A program made the translations under genes and the position numbers. A stretch of 34,566 nucleotides of DNA, taken from Sphingomonas bacterium. GTDB taxonomy: Bacteria > Pseudomonadota > Alphaproteobacteria > Sphingomonadales > Sphingomonadaceae. Numbering within the stretch: position 1 is the stretch's first letter; each line of letters starts with the position of its first letter. The stretch is taken from NCBI RefSeq assembly GCF_028289855.1, contig NZ_JAQGKZ010000020.1, forward strand, positions 1 through 34,566, read 5' to 3'. The notes under the pieces are model-generated. The model did not search any database, was not told the origin of the DNA, and saw only the letters and a program-made list of their open reading frames with translations. This document shows, piece by piece, positions 7,884 through 15,317 of this stretch.

Positions 7884-8882
7884 TTAATCCCCCGTCACCC
7901 TGACCGGCCCCAAATCCCCCATCCCCACCGTCCCGCTCGCCATCGCGAGCATCGCGTCGAGGCTCTTCTTCGCCTTCAGCCGCAACCCTTCCTCGATCTC
8001 GATCCGCGGCTCGAGGTCGCGCAGCGCGACGTACAATTTCTGCATCGTGTTGAGCGCCATGTACGGGCAGATGTTGCAGTTGCAGTTGCCGTCAGCCCCC
8101 GGCGCGCCGATGAAATGCTTGTCGGGCGCGGCCTTTTCCATCTGGTGGATGATGTGCGGTTCGGTCGCGACGATCAAAGTGTCGCCGGGCATGTCGCGCG
8201 CAAACGCCAGGATGCCGCTGGTCGACCCGACATAATCGGCATGGTCGAGGATGTAGGGCGGGCATTCGGGGTGCGCGGCGATCGGCGCGCCGGGGTGCTG
8301 TAGCTGAAGCTTGAGCAACTCGGTCTCGCTGAACGCCTCGTGCACGATGCACACGCCGGGCCACAGCAGCATCTCGCGCCCGGTCTTGCGTGAGAGATAC
8401 CCGCCGAGATTCTTGTCGGGGCCGAAGATGATCTGCTGGTCCTTGGGGATCTGGCTCAGAATCTTCTCCGCCGACGAACTGGTGACGATCACGTCGCTGA
8501 GCGCCTTCACCTCGGTCGAGCAGTTGATGTAGGTCAGCGCGATCGCATCGGGATGCTGCGCGCGGAACGCCGCGAACTGATCGGGCGGGCAGCTGTCCTC
8601 GAGCGAGCAGCCGGCGTTCATGTCGGGCAGCACGACGACCTTGTCGGGCGACAGGATCTTGGCAGTCTCCGCCATGAACTTGACCCCGCAGAACGCGATC
8701 ACCTCGGCGTCGGTCGCCTGCGCCTTTTTGGACAAATCGAGGCTGTCGCCGACGAAATCGGCAATGTCCTGGATTTCGGGCTTCTGGTAATAATGCGCGA
8801 GGATGACGGCGTTGCGCTCTTTGCGCAGCCGGTCGATCTCCGCGCGGAGGTCCAGGCCTTTCAGGTGCGGGTGCTGTTCCAT
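7884..8882 (-). CDS. nadA: Quinolinate synthase A
   Basis: NadA condenses iminoaspartate with dihydroxyacetone phosphate to give quinolinate, the first committed product for NAD synthesis, using a [4Fe-4S] cluster in the cytosol. The 332-residue length fits. Motifs are AHYYQKPEIQDIADFVGDSL near residue 30-48, the three likely cluster Cys C92 (NAGCSL), C178 (GVCIVH) and C272 (NICPYM) spaced 86 and 94 apart as in the family, and the substrate-loop segments YINCSTEVKA and GSTSGI. Extra Cys at 267 and 269 make a C-x-C-x-x-C group with 272, seen in some NadA proteins. The iminoaspartate-supplying enzyme is not in the window. The stop at 7884 is in frame with the degraded gene just downstream. Confidence 0.96.
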   Translation of the reverse strand: MEQHPHLKGLDLRAEIDRLRKERNAVILAHYYQKPEIQDIADFVGDSLDLSKKAQATDAEVIAFCGVKFMAETAKILSPDKVVVLPDMNAGCSLEDSCPPDQFAAFRAQHPDAIALTYINCSTEVKALSDVIVTSSSAEKILSQIPKDQQIIFGPDKNLGGYLSRKTGREMLLWPGVCIVHEAFSETELLKLQLQHPGAPIAAHPECPPYILDHADYVGSTSGILAFARDMPGDTLIVATEPHIIHQMEKAAPDKHFIGAPGADGNCNCNICPYMALNTMQKLYVALRDLEPRIEIEEGLRLKAKKSLDAMLAMASGTVGMGDLGPVRVTGD

Positions 8883-8921
8883 GACACGGACATGGCCCCG
8901 CGACCGGTTGCGATCAAGCGG

Positions 8922-9710
8922 CTAGCGCCCTGTCACCTGCGGGCCGACGGGCGGCGGCGCGAAATCGAGCGGGGCGATGTTGGCGCCCGGCGAACCCGCC
9001 GTGACCGCGCCGTAGATCGCGGTGCCGACCGGGCTGTAGGTCACCGCCTCGGTCACGATCAGCGAGGCGACGATCACCGCGATGCCCCGCGCCCAGGCCG
9101 GGTGCGCCTTCCCGGTGCGGCGAATATCGGCGACGATACCGATGACCGGAAAGATCATGATCGCGACAAAGGTCGCTTCGTAGGCCCAGGGGGAGAGCAA
9201 CGGCATCGGCAGCAATCGCCCGAACGCCGGCCCGAGCAGCAGCGACATCCCGCAATAATGCAGCCGGCGATGCCATTCGGTGCGCTTTCGCATCACGATC
9301 GCCGCGGTCGTCAACCCGGCGAAGGAGAACACCGTCATCGGATCGAAGATCAGGAACTGGAGTGGCCGGAAGAAGAACGGCACATGCCCCGCGCGCACCA
9401 TCGCGACCGTCACAGCACAGCCGAGCCCGACCATCAGCACCATCCACCCCGCGGCGATCCAGCCGAGCGTGCGGTGGAGCGACATCGTGCCGCGCGTGAC
9501 GAAGATGTTCTGGAGCAAATAGATCACCCACCACCCCATGAAGACGATGGCATGGGCGTGGACCAAAGGCGGGGAGCCGAAGCTCGACCGGCCCGCCGCG
9601 AGTTGCAGCGAGAAGCCGGCGACGATGGTCAGCGCCATCACGACGGCCATCTTCAGGAAGAAATTGTCATCGCGCGCTGGCTCAACGTACGGTGCGGTGA
9701 TCGTTGCCAT
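8922..9710 (-). CDS. Multi-pass membrane protein with conserved-looking histidines
   Basis: A 262-residue integral membrane protein with about seven hydrophobic segments (roughly residues 20-38, 51-70, 82-103, 118-140, 152-168, 172-192, 203-222). Histidines cluster at helix ends: H51 and H53 (LVHAHAIVF), H79 (SLHRTLGW), H147 and H151 (WHRRLHY). Paired His at membrane faces can bind b-type haem, as in cytochrome b561-like proteins, but I see no definite family match and state this only as a possibility. The C-terminal 40 residues are Pro/Gly rich and soluble. ATG 9710 follows a GGGGGGA site. It sits 40 bp after the MBL-fold gene and 39 bp before nadA, so these are probably co-transcribed. Confidence 0.75.
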   Translation of the reverse strand: MATITAPYVEPARDDNFFLKMAVVMALTIVAGFSLQLAAGRSSFGSPPLVHAHAIVFMGWWVIYLLQNIFVTRGTMSLHRTLGWIAAGWMVLMVGLGCAVTVAMVRAGHVPFFFRPLQFLIFDPMTVFSFAGLTTAAIVMRKRTEWHRRLHYCGMSLLLGPAFGRLLPMPLLSPWAYEATFVAIMIFPVIGIVADIRRTGKAHPAWARGIAVIVASLIVTEAVTYSPVGTAIYGAVTAGSPGANIAPLDFAPPPVGPQVTGR

Positions 9711-9750
9711 TGCGCCATCCCCCCGGAAAATCCCGCCGGGGAATATCAAA

Positions 9751-10608
9751 TCAAGCCGCGCGCCGCCAGACCTCGCCGTCCTCGCTCACCAGCTCGCGTG
9801 TGCGCAGATCATAGAGATGCGCAAGCACCGATCGCTCGGCGGCGGGAAACAGGCGTGGGTCGATCCCCGCGTACATCCGCGCGACCATATCGGGGATGCT
9901 CTGCGGCGCGGTGTCGAGCAGGCGCATTATCTGCCCCTCGCGTTGCCTGCGGTGTCCGATCAGCCCGCGGACCAGCCGCTGCGGCTTGTCGACCGGGTCG
10001 CCGTGTGCCGGGTAATAGATGCGGTCGTCGCGGTCCTGGAGCTTGGCGAGGCTCGCCATATAGGCCGCCATGTCGCCGTCGGGCGGCGAGACGATCGTGG
10101 TCGACCAGCCCATCACGTGATCGCCGGTGAACAGCGCCTTCGTCTCCGGCAGCGCGAAAGCGAGGTGATTGCTGGTGTGGCCGGGTGTCGCCAGCGCGGT
10201 CAGCGTCCATCCCTTGCCCGACACGCTCTCGCCCTCGGCCAGCACACGGTCGGGGGCGTAATCCTTATCGAAACTGGCATCGGCGCGCGGGCCGAGATCG
10301 TCGAGCGCGAGGCGCGCGCAGCCGACGATCGGGGCGCCGGTCACAACCTTGAGCGGCGCGGCGCCGGGGCTGTGGTCGCGATGCGTGTGGGTGATGACGA
10401 TGGCGGTGACCGGGCGACCGTCGATCGCCCGGATCAGCGCCGCGATATGCGTTGGATCATCAGGACCGGGATCGATCACCGCCAGGTCGGTCGTCCCGAC
10501 CAGGTGCGTCTGCGTACCGGTATGCGTGAAGGGCGAAGGATTGTCCGCCAGCACCCGCGTCACCAAAGGTTCGAGGACCTGCGGCACGCCGGGCTGTTGC
10601 TCATCCAT
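9751..10608 (-). CDS. MBL-fold metallo-hydrolase (LACTB2/glyoxalase II-like)
   Basis: A 285-residue metallo-beta-lactamase-fold hydrolase. The metal ligands are all present: HTHRDH (H74, H76, D78, H79), H144 in TPGHTSNH, D163 in FTGDHV and H202 in YPAHGDP, which fits a two-zinc site. The C-terminal part from about residue 215 (HRRQREGQIMRLL to VLAHLYDLRTRELV) has the look of a winged-helix cap found in LACTB2-type members, whose known substrates are RNA or thioesters rather than beta-lactams. No signal peptide, so cytosolic. It lies 81 bp downstream of the blaR-like gene on the same strand; this is not a periplasmic lactamase, so the proximity should not be over-read. Confidence 0.88.
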   Translation of the reverse strand: MDEQQPGVPQVLEPLVTRVLADNPSPFTHTGTQTHLVGTTDLAVIDPGPDDPTHIAALIRAIDGRPVTAIVITHTHRDHSPGAAPLKVVTGAPIVGCARLALDDLGPRADASFDKDYAPDRVLAEGESVSGKGWTLTALATPGHTSNHLAFALPETKALFTGDHVMGWSTTIVSPPDGDMAAYMASLAKLQDRDDRIYYPAHGDPVDKPQRLVRGLIGHRRQREGQIMRLLDTAPQSIPDMVARMYAGIDPRLFPAAERSVLAHLYDLRTRELVSEDGEVWRRAA

Positions 10609-10689
10609 GCCGGCGAAATGGCGCGGCGGCGGCGGCTTGGCAAGGGTCCGGGACGGCGCGTGACCGGCGCCGCCCCTCCCCCTCCCGGC

Positions 10690-12291
10690 TCAATCGGCCT
10701 TGGCGATATCCGATTCGAGTTCCTTGATCGATTCGTCGATCCCTTCGAGCGCTTCGCGGCGACCATCGGCCGACATCGAATTGTTGCGGGCGATATTCTC
10801 GCGCGCGCGGCGCAGCCCCTCCAGCGCGTGGCCGTAGGCCATGCGTTCGATGTCCTTCGACTTGCCGGCCTGATCCGCCGCACGGCTCGCCATCCGCTCG
10901 ATGCGATCCTTGCAGATCACGATCACGCGCTTGCCGGCCTTGGTGGTGTTCTCGACCATGTTGCGGCCCGGACCGTCACCGCCGCAATTGACTTCGGTGA
11001 CTTGTGGCGGCTCGCCGACGAAATTCTCCATCGTCCGCTTGCCGTCCTTGTTCATCGTGATGACGCGGTCGACGCGATAGGTCCTGATCGCGGGCACATC
11101 GGGCATATCCTCGGGTGTCGCGTCGCGCACCGTGCCGTCCTTGTCGCGGATCAGAATCTTGACCTTCGTCACCTTCGTCTTGCCATCAGCGGTCGTCACG
11201 ACGGTCGTGCCAGGCTCGCGCGGGATGGCACCAGCGGGCGGCGCGGGCGGCGGCGGCAAGTCGCTACCCTCGGGCATCGCTGGCGGCGCCGGCGGTGCGG
11301 TCTGTAACTTCAGGTCGATCGTCGCGATGTCGATCCCGGTAGCTTTCTCGACGCCGGCGCGGACGCTGGCGGCGGCGGTGGTGCCGCTGGCGGTGGCGGT
11401 CAGTCCGCCGATCATCAGCGCGGCGACGGCGGTGCCGCCCAGAGCAAGGCGAAGCCGCGAACGCGGCCCGGTGGTAAGCATCCTCAATCGTCCTTTCAGG
11501 TCATTGATGGTGTGAAGGTGGCACGCCGCCGACACCGCGCCGCCATGCGCCGCCTTGACGATGGCACAGGCATAGGTGTGGCGGTCGATCGCCGAGCGGC
11601 CGGCCAGAACACGTGCATCGTTGGCCATTTCCTGATCGCTGCGGAACGCCCGGAAGGCGCGCCAGGCGAGCGGGTTGAACCAGTGCAAGGCGAGCACGCC
11701 GAGCGCGATCCAATTGGCGACCAGGTCGCCGCGCTGGTGGTGGCCAAGTTCGTGAAGCAGCGCGAGTTCGCGCTCGTCGGCGTCGTAGCGTTCGGCGAAA
11801 TCGCGCGGGAAGGCGACGTAGCGGCGGAAGATGCCGAACGCGAGCGGCCCCGACGCGGCGTCGGTCTCGATCACGTCGACCGCGCCGGTCCGTTCGGTGA
11901 GCGTGCTGCCCGCGATCATCCGCCGGCAGAAGCGCCAGTGACTGACCGCGTGCCAGCCCAGGAATACCGCCGCGCCCGCGCCCCACAACACGGCCAAGGG
12001 TAAGCCGAGCGAAGGAAACAGGGATGTGGGCGCGGCGGCCGAGCCTCCGAGCGGCTCGATCACGTAAACGGTCAGCGTTTCGCTCGCGCGTTGCGCCAGC
12101 GCCGGCGCGGCGGTGTCGCGCCACGCGGGGAGCTGCGGCAAGGGTGGCAGCACCAGCCGGATCGCGGGAAGCGCCCATAACGCATAGGCGATCCCGGGCC
12201 CGAAGGCGCGGCGGACGGGCCCGCGGATGAGCAGCACGACCGCCATCAGCACGGCAGAGGCGATCAGCGCCTCGATCCCCCAGCCGATCAC
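10690..12291 (-). CDS. BlaR1-like M56 family membrane metallopeptidase
   Basis: A 533-residue sensor-type peptidase of family M56; in BlaR1/MecR1 systems such a protein cleaves or triggers loss of its partner repressor. Helices lie near residues 5-23, 32-50, 97-116, 192-210 and 278-300. The zinc motif HELGHH is at 180-185, with E221 in QEMANDARVL as a likely third ligand. After the last helix the protein has a Pro-rich stretch (PPPPAPPAG), a domain with CGGDGPG, and a charged helical C-terminus (about 460-533). No SxxK penicillin-binding motif is visible there, so the signal is probably not a beta-lactam. The ATG at 12291 overlaps the blaI-like stop as ATGA, so both are made together. Confidence 0.88.
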   Translation of the reverse strand: MIGWGIEALIASAVLMAVVLLIRGPVRRAFGPGIAYALWALPAIRLVLPPLPQLPAWRDTAAPALAQRASETLTVYVIEPLGGSAAAPTSLFPSLGLPLAVLWGAGAAVFLGWHAVSHWRFCRRMIAGSTLTERTGAVDVIETDAASGPLAFGIFRRYVAFPRDFAERYDADERELALLHELGHHQRGDLVANWIALGVLALHWFNPLAWRAFRAFRSDQEMANDARVLAGRSAIDRHTYACAIVKAAHGGAVSAACHLHTINDLKGRLRMLTTGPRSRLRLALGGTAVAALMIGGLTATASGTTAAASVRAGVEKATGIDIATIDLKLQTAPPAPPAMPEGSDLPPPPAPPAGAIPREPGTTVVTTADGKTKVTKVKILIRDKDGTVRDATPEDMPDVPAIRTYRVDRVITMNKDGKRTMENFVGEPPQVTEVNCGGDGPGRNMVENTTKAGKRVIVICKDRIERMASRAADQAGKSKDIERMAYGHALEGLRRARENIARNNSMSADGRREALEGIDESIKELESDIAKAD

Positions 12292-12656
12292 GACTTGAGA
12301 TCCTTCAGCAGCGCCTCGATCTCGGCGATGTCCTGCGCGGTCAGCTGATCGCGTTCGGCGAGGTGCGCGACGAGCGGCGTGAGCTTGCCGCCGAACAGCC
12401 GGTCGATCAGCCGCTGCGATTCACCCGCGACATAATCCTCGCGCACGACGATCGGGCGATAGAGATAGCGCCGCCCCTCTTCTTCATGTGCGATCACGTT
12501 CTTGGCGAGCAAGCGGCCGAGCAGCGTCTTGACGGTATTCGCGCTCCAGTCGCGCTCGGCGGGGACGCGCTCTGCGACGTCCTGGGCGCTCAGCGGGCTT
12601 TGGTCCCACAGTACCTCCATCACCGCATGTTCGGCATCGCTGATTCGTTCGGCCAC
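12288..12656 (-). CDS. BlaI/MecI/CopY family transcriptional repressor
   Basis: A 122-residue winged-helix repressor. MAERISDAEHAVMEVLWDQSPLSAQDVAERV leads into the recognition region WSANTVKTLLGRLLAKNVIAHEEEGRRYLYRP, the standard BlaI pattern, followed by the dimerisation/cleavage region (RLIDRLFGGKLTPLVAHLAE). In the family the linker after the DNA-binding domain is where inactivation by the M56 partner occurs. The start is GTG 12656, with GGGAG seven bases upstream. It is the first gene of the operon and a 41-bp palindrome lies 15 bp before its start, so it very likely represses itself and the M56 gene. Confidence 0.93.
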   Translation of the reverse strand: MAERISDAEHAVMEVLWDQSPLSAQDVAERVPAERDWSANTVKTLLGRLLAKNVIAHEEEGRRYLYRPIVVREDYVAGESQRLIDRLFGGKLTPLVAHLAERDQLTAQDIAEIEALLKDLKS

Positions 12657-12670
12657 GACTCGCTCCCGCT

Positions 12671-12711
12671 TTGACTACGGATGTAATCGCAGCGATTACG
12701 GGTGTAGTCAA
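12671..12711. promoter_or_regulatory. Operator-like palindrome and overlapping promoter of the blaI-like gene
   Basis: A 41-bp dyad centred on 12691. Outer arms TTGACTAC and GTAGTCAA (12671-12678 and 12704-12711) and inner arms GTAATCG and CGATTAC (12683-12689 and 12693-12699) are both exact, separated by unmatched four-base blocks. TGTA/TACA elements within it resemble BlaI/MecI sites. On the minus strand the distal arm itself supplies a TTGACT -35 box, and GATTAC 17 bases later is a weak -10, so repressor bound here would block RNA polymerase. The blaI-like GTG start is 15 bp downstream. Confidence 0.8.
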
Positions 12712-12731
12712 GTGGCGGAATGCCTAATCCT

Positions 12732-12829
12732 ATTCCGTCACCCTGAACTTGTTTCAGGGTCCACCGCGCCAATCGACAGGACAGTGTGGATGCGCGGTGG
12801 ATGCTGAAACAAGTTCAGCATGACGGAAT
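12732..12829. repeat. Intergenic nested-hairpin palindrome (CTTG-loop type)
   Basis: Arms of about 38 bases starting ATTCCGTCA (12732) and ending TGACGGAAT (12829) flank a 22-base centre. Each arm also folds by itself: CCCTGAA/TTCAGGG (12741-12759) and TGCTGAA/TTCAGCA (12802-12820), both with five-base loops. The arms differ by paired changes that keep each small stem. A related element is at 33131-33222. No coding capacity. The rest of the gap to 13036 shows no gene or clear signal, apart from GC-rich sequence before the glycosyltransferase stop. Confidence 0.85.
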
Positions 12830-13036
12830 GATAAAACGTCGGAAAAACTTACAAGTCGAGGGAGAATGCCGGGAGCATTAACCATCGTCTCTGGCGGAAA
12901 TCTGCCATCGGCCTGACTTGGCACGCGCCCTGCACTATATCCCATGCCCGAGCGGTTTCCCGCTTCAGCAGGGTGGACCGGCGCTTCCCCCGATCTCGCG
13001 CCGGTCCACCCTCACCCGGCTTTTCCCACCAATCGA

Positions 13037-14326
13037 TTATTCGGCGGCGACCGGCACCGCGTCGATCGGCATGTCGCCGCGATAGCGCCAGCCCTTACCC
13101 GATCGTGCTCGCGCAGCGGCATGTGTCATCGCGCGGGGATAAATGTCGTTGAAGAGGTGATCGAAGGTCCGCCGCCAGCTGAAATTGTCCTCGACATGCG
13201 CGCGCGCGGCGGCGCCGACAGCGTCATGATCGCCGCGCCACAGTCTGACGACGTTCTCCGCCATCGCCTTCGTATCGTCGGTCGGACCGAGCAGCCCCAG
13301 CCCCGCCGGCACGCGATCGGGCATCGCGCCGGACGCCACGCCCACCACCGGCAGGCCGCACGCCTGCGCCTCGAGCACCGAAATGCCGAACGTCTCGTCG
13401 GCCATCGCCGACACGTAGAGATCCGACGAGGCCAGCGCGCGGGCGAGTTCGGCACGGTCCTTCTCGAACCCCGGAAATGCGACGGGCAACCCCTTGGCTT
13501 CGGCCTGGAGCCGCGCCATCAGCTTGCCGTCGCCCATCATCACCATCGCCGCGTCAAGATCGGCAGGCAGTTTCTTGAACATCGCGATCAGCCGGTCGGC
13601 GCGCTTCTCGTTGTCGATCCGACCGGCATAGATCAGCAGCGGACCTCTGCCGCCGAGGCCGAGTTCGCTGCGGTAGGTCGGATCGCACTTGTCGGGCGAG
13701 AACATGCTCGTATCGACGCCGAGCGGCAGCACGTCGGTGCGCGTTATCTTGCGCGCGCCAAGCGCTTCGCGCGCATCCTCGCTCAGCGTGTAGACCCAGT
13801 CGAACTCGCGATACGTGATTTCGGCATAGCCATAGATCAGCCAGCGCAAACTGCGGCCGATCGCCTCGCCGAATTTGTCCTTGGCGACGCGATAGACGTG
13901 CGCGTTGGGAAAATCGGTACGGTATCCGGCGATCAGCGCGGTTTCGGGAAAGGCCTTGCGATGGTTGATCGCGGTCCAGGGCAGCACCCATGGGCACAAA
14001 GATTCGATCACGTCGGGCTGATATCTGGCCAAAATGTCACGGACGACGCCGGTGCGCAGGATGAAGCGGTAATTGGGGCTGCCATGCACCGGCTTCGCGC
14101 CGACTTCCGCGAAGATGTGGCGGCCGTTGACGGTGATCCTGTCCTCGGGCCCGGGCACGATCTGGAGCAAGTGATGCGGCGTGTGGTTCAGCACGTAGTC
14201 GCGCTTCTCACGCAGATACGTGCTGATCCCCCCGCCGCCCGAGGGCGCGTAGCTTTGCGTCAGGTCGCACAGGATCAGCGGCCCGGCATCGCCCGGCCTG
14301 CGCGGGAAATCTCCGTTGAGCAGCAT
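13037..14326 (-). CDS. GT4-type glycosyltransferase (GT-B fold)
   Basis: A 429-residue cytosolic or membrane-associated glycosyltransferase. The N-terminal domain opens with SGGGGISTYLREKRDY, the usual glycine-rich acceptor-side loop, and the C-terminal donor domain has LLIYAGRIDNEKRADRLI and MADETFGISVLEAQACGLPVVG, the E-x7-E sugar-nucleotide motif of family GT4. The overall pattern resembles the sphingolipid/SqdX/MgtA-like mannosyl- or glycosyltransferases, but donor and acceptor cannot be fixed from sequence. No transmembrane helix. ATG 14326 has GGGGCC upstream and lies 28 bp after the grxD stop, so it may be the last gene of that operon; a functional link is not obvious. Confidence 0.88.
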   Translation of the reverse strand: MLLNGDFPRRPGDAGPLILCDLTQSYAPSGGGGISTYLREKRDYVLNHTPHHLLQIVPGPEDRITVNGRHIFAEVGAKPVHGSPNYRFILRTGVVRDILARYQPDVIESLCPWVLPWTAINHRKAFPETALIAGYRTDFPNAHVYRVAKDKFGEAIGRSLRWLIYGYAEITYREFDWVYTLSEDAREALGARKITRTDVLPLGVDTSMFSPDKCDPTYRSELGLGGRGPLLIYAGRIDNEKRADRLIAMFKKLPADLDAAMVMMGDGKLMARLQAEAKGLPVAFPGFEKDRAELARALASSDLYVSAMADETFGISVLEAQACGLPVVGVASGAMPDRVPAGLGLLGPTDDTKAMAENVVRLWRGDHDAVGAAARAHVEDNFSWRRTFDHLFNDIYPRAMTHAAARARSGKGWRYRGDMPIDAVPVAAE

Positions 14327-14354
14327 CGAACAGGGGCCCCTTTACCGCCGGCTA

Positions 14355-14684
14355 TTACGCCGCCGTAACGCCCTGGTCGGCAAACAGTTGCGCCAGCTCG
14401 CCGCTCTCGTACATCTCCATCATGATGTCGGAGCCGCCGACGAATTCGCCCTTCACATACAATTGTGGGATGGTCGGCCAGTCGCTGAACGCCTTGATCC
14501 CCTGGCGCACATCCTGGTCCTGCAGCACATCGGTGCTCTCGAACTCGACGTTCAGATGATTGAGGATTGCCACCGCACGGCTGGAGAAACCGCATTGCGG
14601 AAATAGCGGGCTGCCCTTCATGAACAGCATCACGTCGGCACCGTTGACGATGCCGGCGATACGGTCGTGGGTCGAATCGGTCAT
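14355..14684 (-). CDS. grxD: Monothiol glutaredoxin, Grx4 family
   Basis: A 109-residue class II monothiol glutaredoxin with the CGFS active site at C31 (FPQCGFSSRAV), preceded by VMLFMKGSPLFP and followed by the glutathione-binding WPTIPQLYVKGEFVGGSDI. Such proteins do not reduce disulfides well; they bind and hand on a [2Fe-2S] cluster as homodimers or together with BolA. The bolA gene is directly upstream (13 bp), which fits the known Grx4-BolA complex in iron sensing and cluster delivery. ATG 14684 has a strong AAGGAG nine bases upstream. Confidence 0.96.
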   Translation of the reverse strand: MTDSTHDRIAGIVNGADVMLFMKGSPLFPQCGFSSRAVAILNHLNVEFESTDVLQDQDVRQGIKAFSDWPTIPQLYVKGEFVGGSDIMMEMYESGELAQLFADQGVTAA

Positions 14685-14697
14685 CGATAGAACTCCT

Positions 14698-14928
14698 TTA
14701 CTCGGCGGCGGTGGTGAGTTGCAGCGCGTGCAAGACCCCGCCCATACGGTCACCTAATGCGGCATATACCGCCTGATGTTGTCTGATCCGTGGCAATCCT
14801 GCGAAAGATGCACTGATCACACGCGCGGCATAATGGTCGCCGTCGCCGGCGAGATCGGTGATTTCGACTTGCGAGCCGGGAATACCCGCAACGATCAACG
14901 CCTCGATATCGGCCGCGGCCATAGCCAT
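14698..14928 (-). CDS. bolA: BolA family protein
   Basis: A 76-residue BolA/IbaG-like protein. Family landmarks are the N-terminal amphipathic helix, VEITDLAGDGDHYAARVISASFAG, the RIRQHQAVYAALGD segment with the conserved H, and HALQL near the C-terminus, whose His is a cluster ligand in Grx-BolA heterodimers. Acts in the cytosol as the partner of CGFS glutaredoxins. The ATG at 14928 overlaps the preceding gene's TAA as TAATG, which implies translational coupling to the zeta-subunit gene. An in-frame ATG at 14922 is possible. Confidence 0.95.
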   Translation of the reverse strand: MAMAAADIEALIVAGIPGSQVEITDLAGDGDHYAARVISASFAGLPRIRQHQAVYAALGDRMGGVLHALQLTTAAE

Positions 14929-15251
14929 TACTTCAATTCCATCAACTGGCGGCGCGCCTCGACCGCCTGATCGTCGATCGCCTTGCGCACCATCGCGTCG
15001 TCGACCTCGACCCCCGCCGCGGTCAGGTCGCCGAGCAGCTTACGCACGACATCCTCGTCGCCGGCTTCCTCGAACTCGGCGTGGATGACCGCGCGCGAAT
15101 AGGCATCGGTTTCCTCGGGGGTCAGCTTCATCAGCCCTGCCGCCCACTGGCCGAGCAATTTGTTGCGCCGTGCGATGACGCGAAACGCCATGTCCTCGTC
15201 GCGTGCGAACTTGGTCTCGAAAGCGCGCTCGCGATCGTCGAAGGTGGTCAT
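14928..15251 (-). CDS. DUF1476 protein, F1Fo-ATPase inhibitor zeta subunit
   Basis: A 107-residue, mainly helical soluble protein of the DUF1476 family, shown in Paracoccus denitrificans to be the zeta subunit that blocks ATP hydrolysis by F1Fo-ATPase. The N-terminal MTTFDDRERAFETKFARDED is the conserved part in the family and contains the inhibitory region; the rest is a four-helix bundle-like sequence (FRVIARRNKLLGQWAA, TPEETDAYSRAVIHAEFEEA, EDVVRKLLGDLTAAG). Inhibitory strength varies between species and cannot be told from sequence. It is the first gene of the zeta-bolA-grxD group, 66 bp after the oxidoreductase gene. Confidence 0.93.
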   Translation of the reverse strand: MTTFDDRERAFETKFARDEDMAFRVIARRNKLLGQWAAGLMKLTPEETDAYSRAVIHAEFEEAGDEDVVRKLLGDLTAAGVEVDDAMVRKAIDDQAVEARRQLMELK

Positions 15252-15317
15252 GGTCGCTCCCTGGCCGATTGTTACGGTCTGGGAGATAGGGTCGGCGGCG
15301 CGGTATGGGAAGGGCTG

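Noticed and set aside
7311..8882. Stop-codon readthrough from nadA into the in-frame downstream ORF
   Set aside because: The shared frame has a one-in-three chance, TAA is the least leaky stop, and no stimulatory structure is seen.
9751..12656. BlaI/BlaR-controlled beta-lactamase operon with the MBL protein as the resistance enzyme
   Set aside because: The MBL protein has no signal peptide and has a LACTB2-like C-terminal cap, and the M56 protein lacks a visible penicillin-binding motif. The neighbourhood alone does not support resistance.
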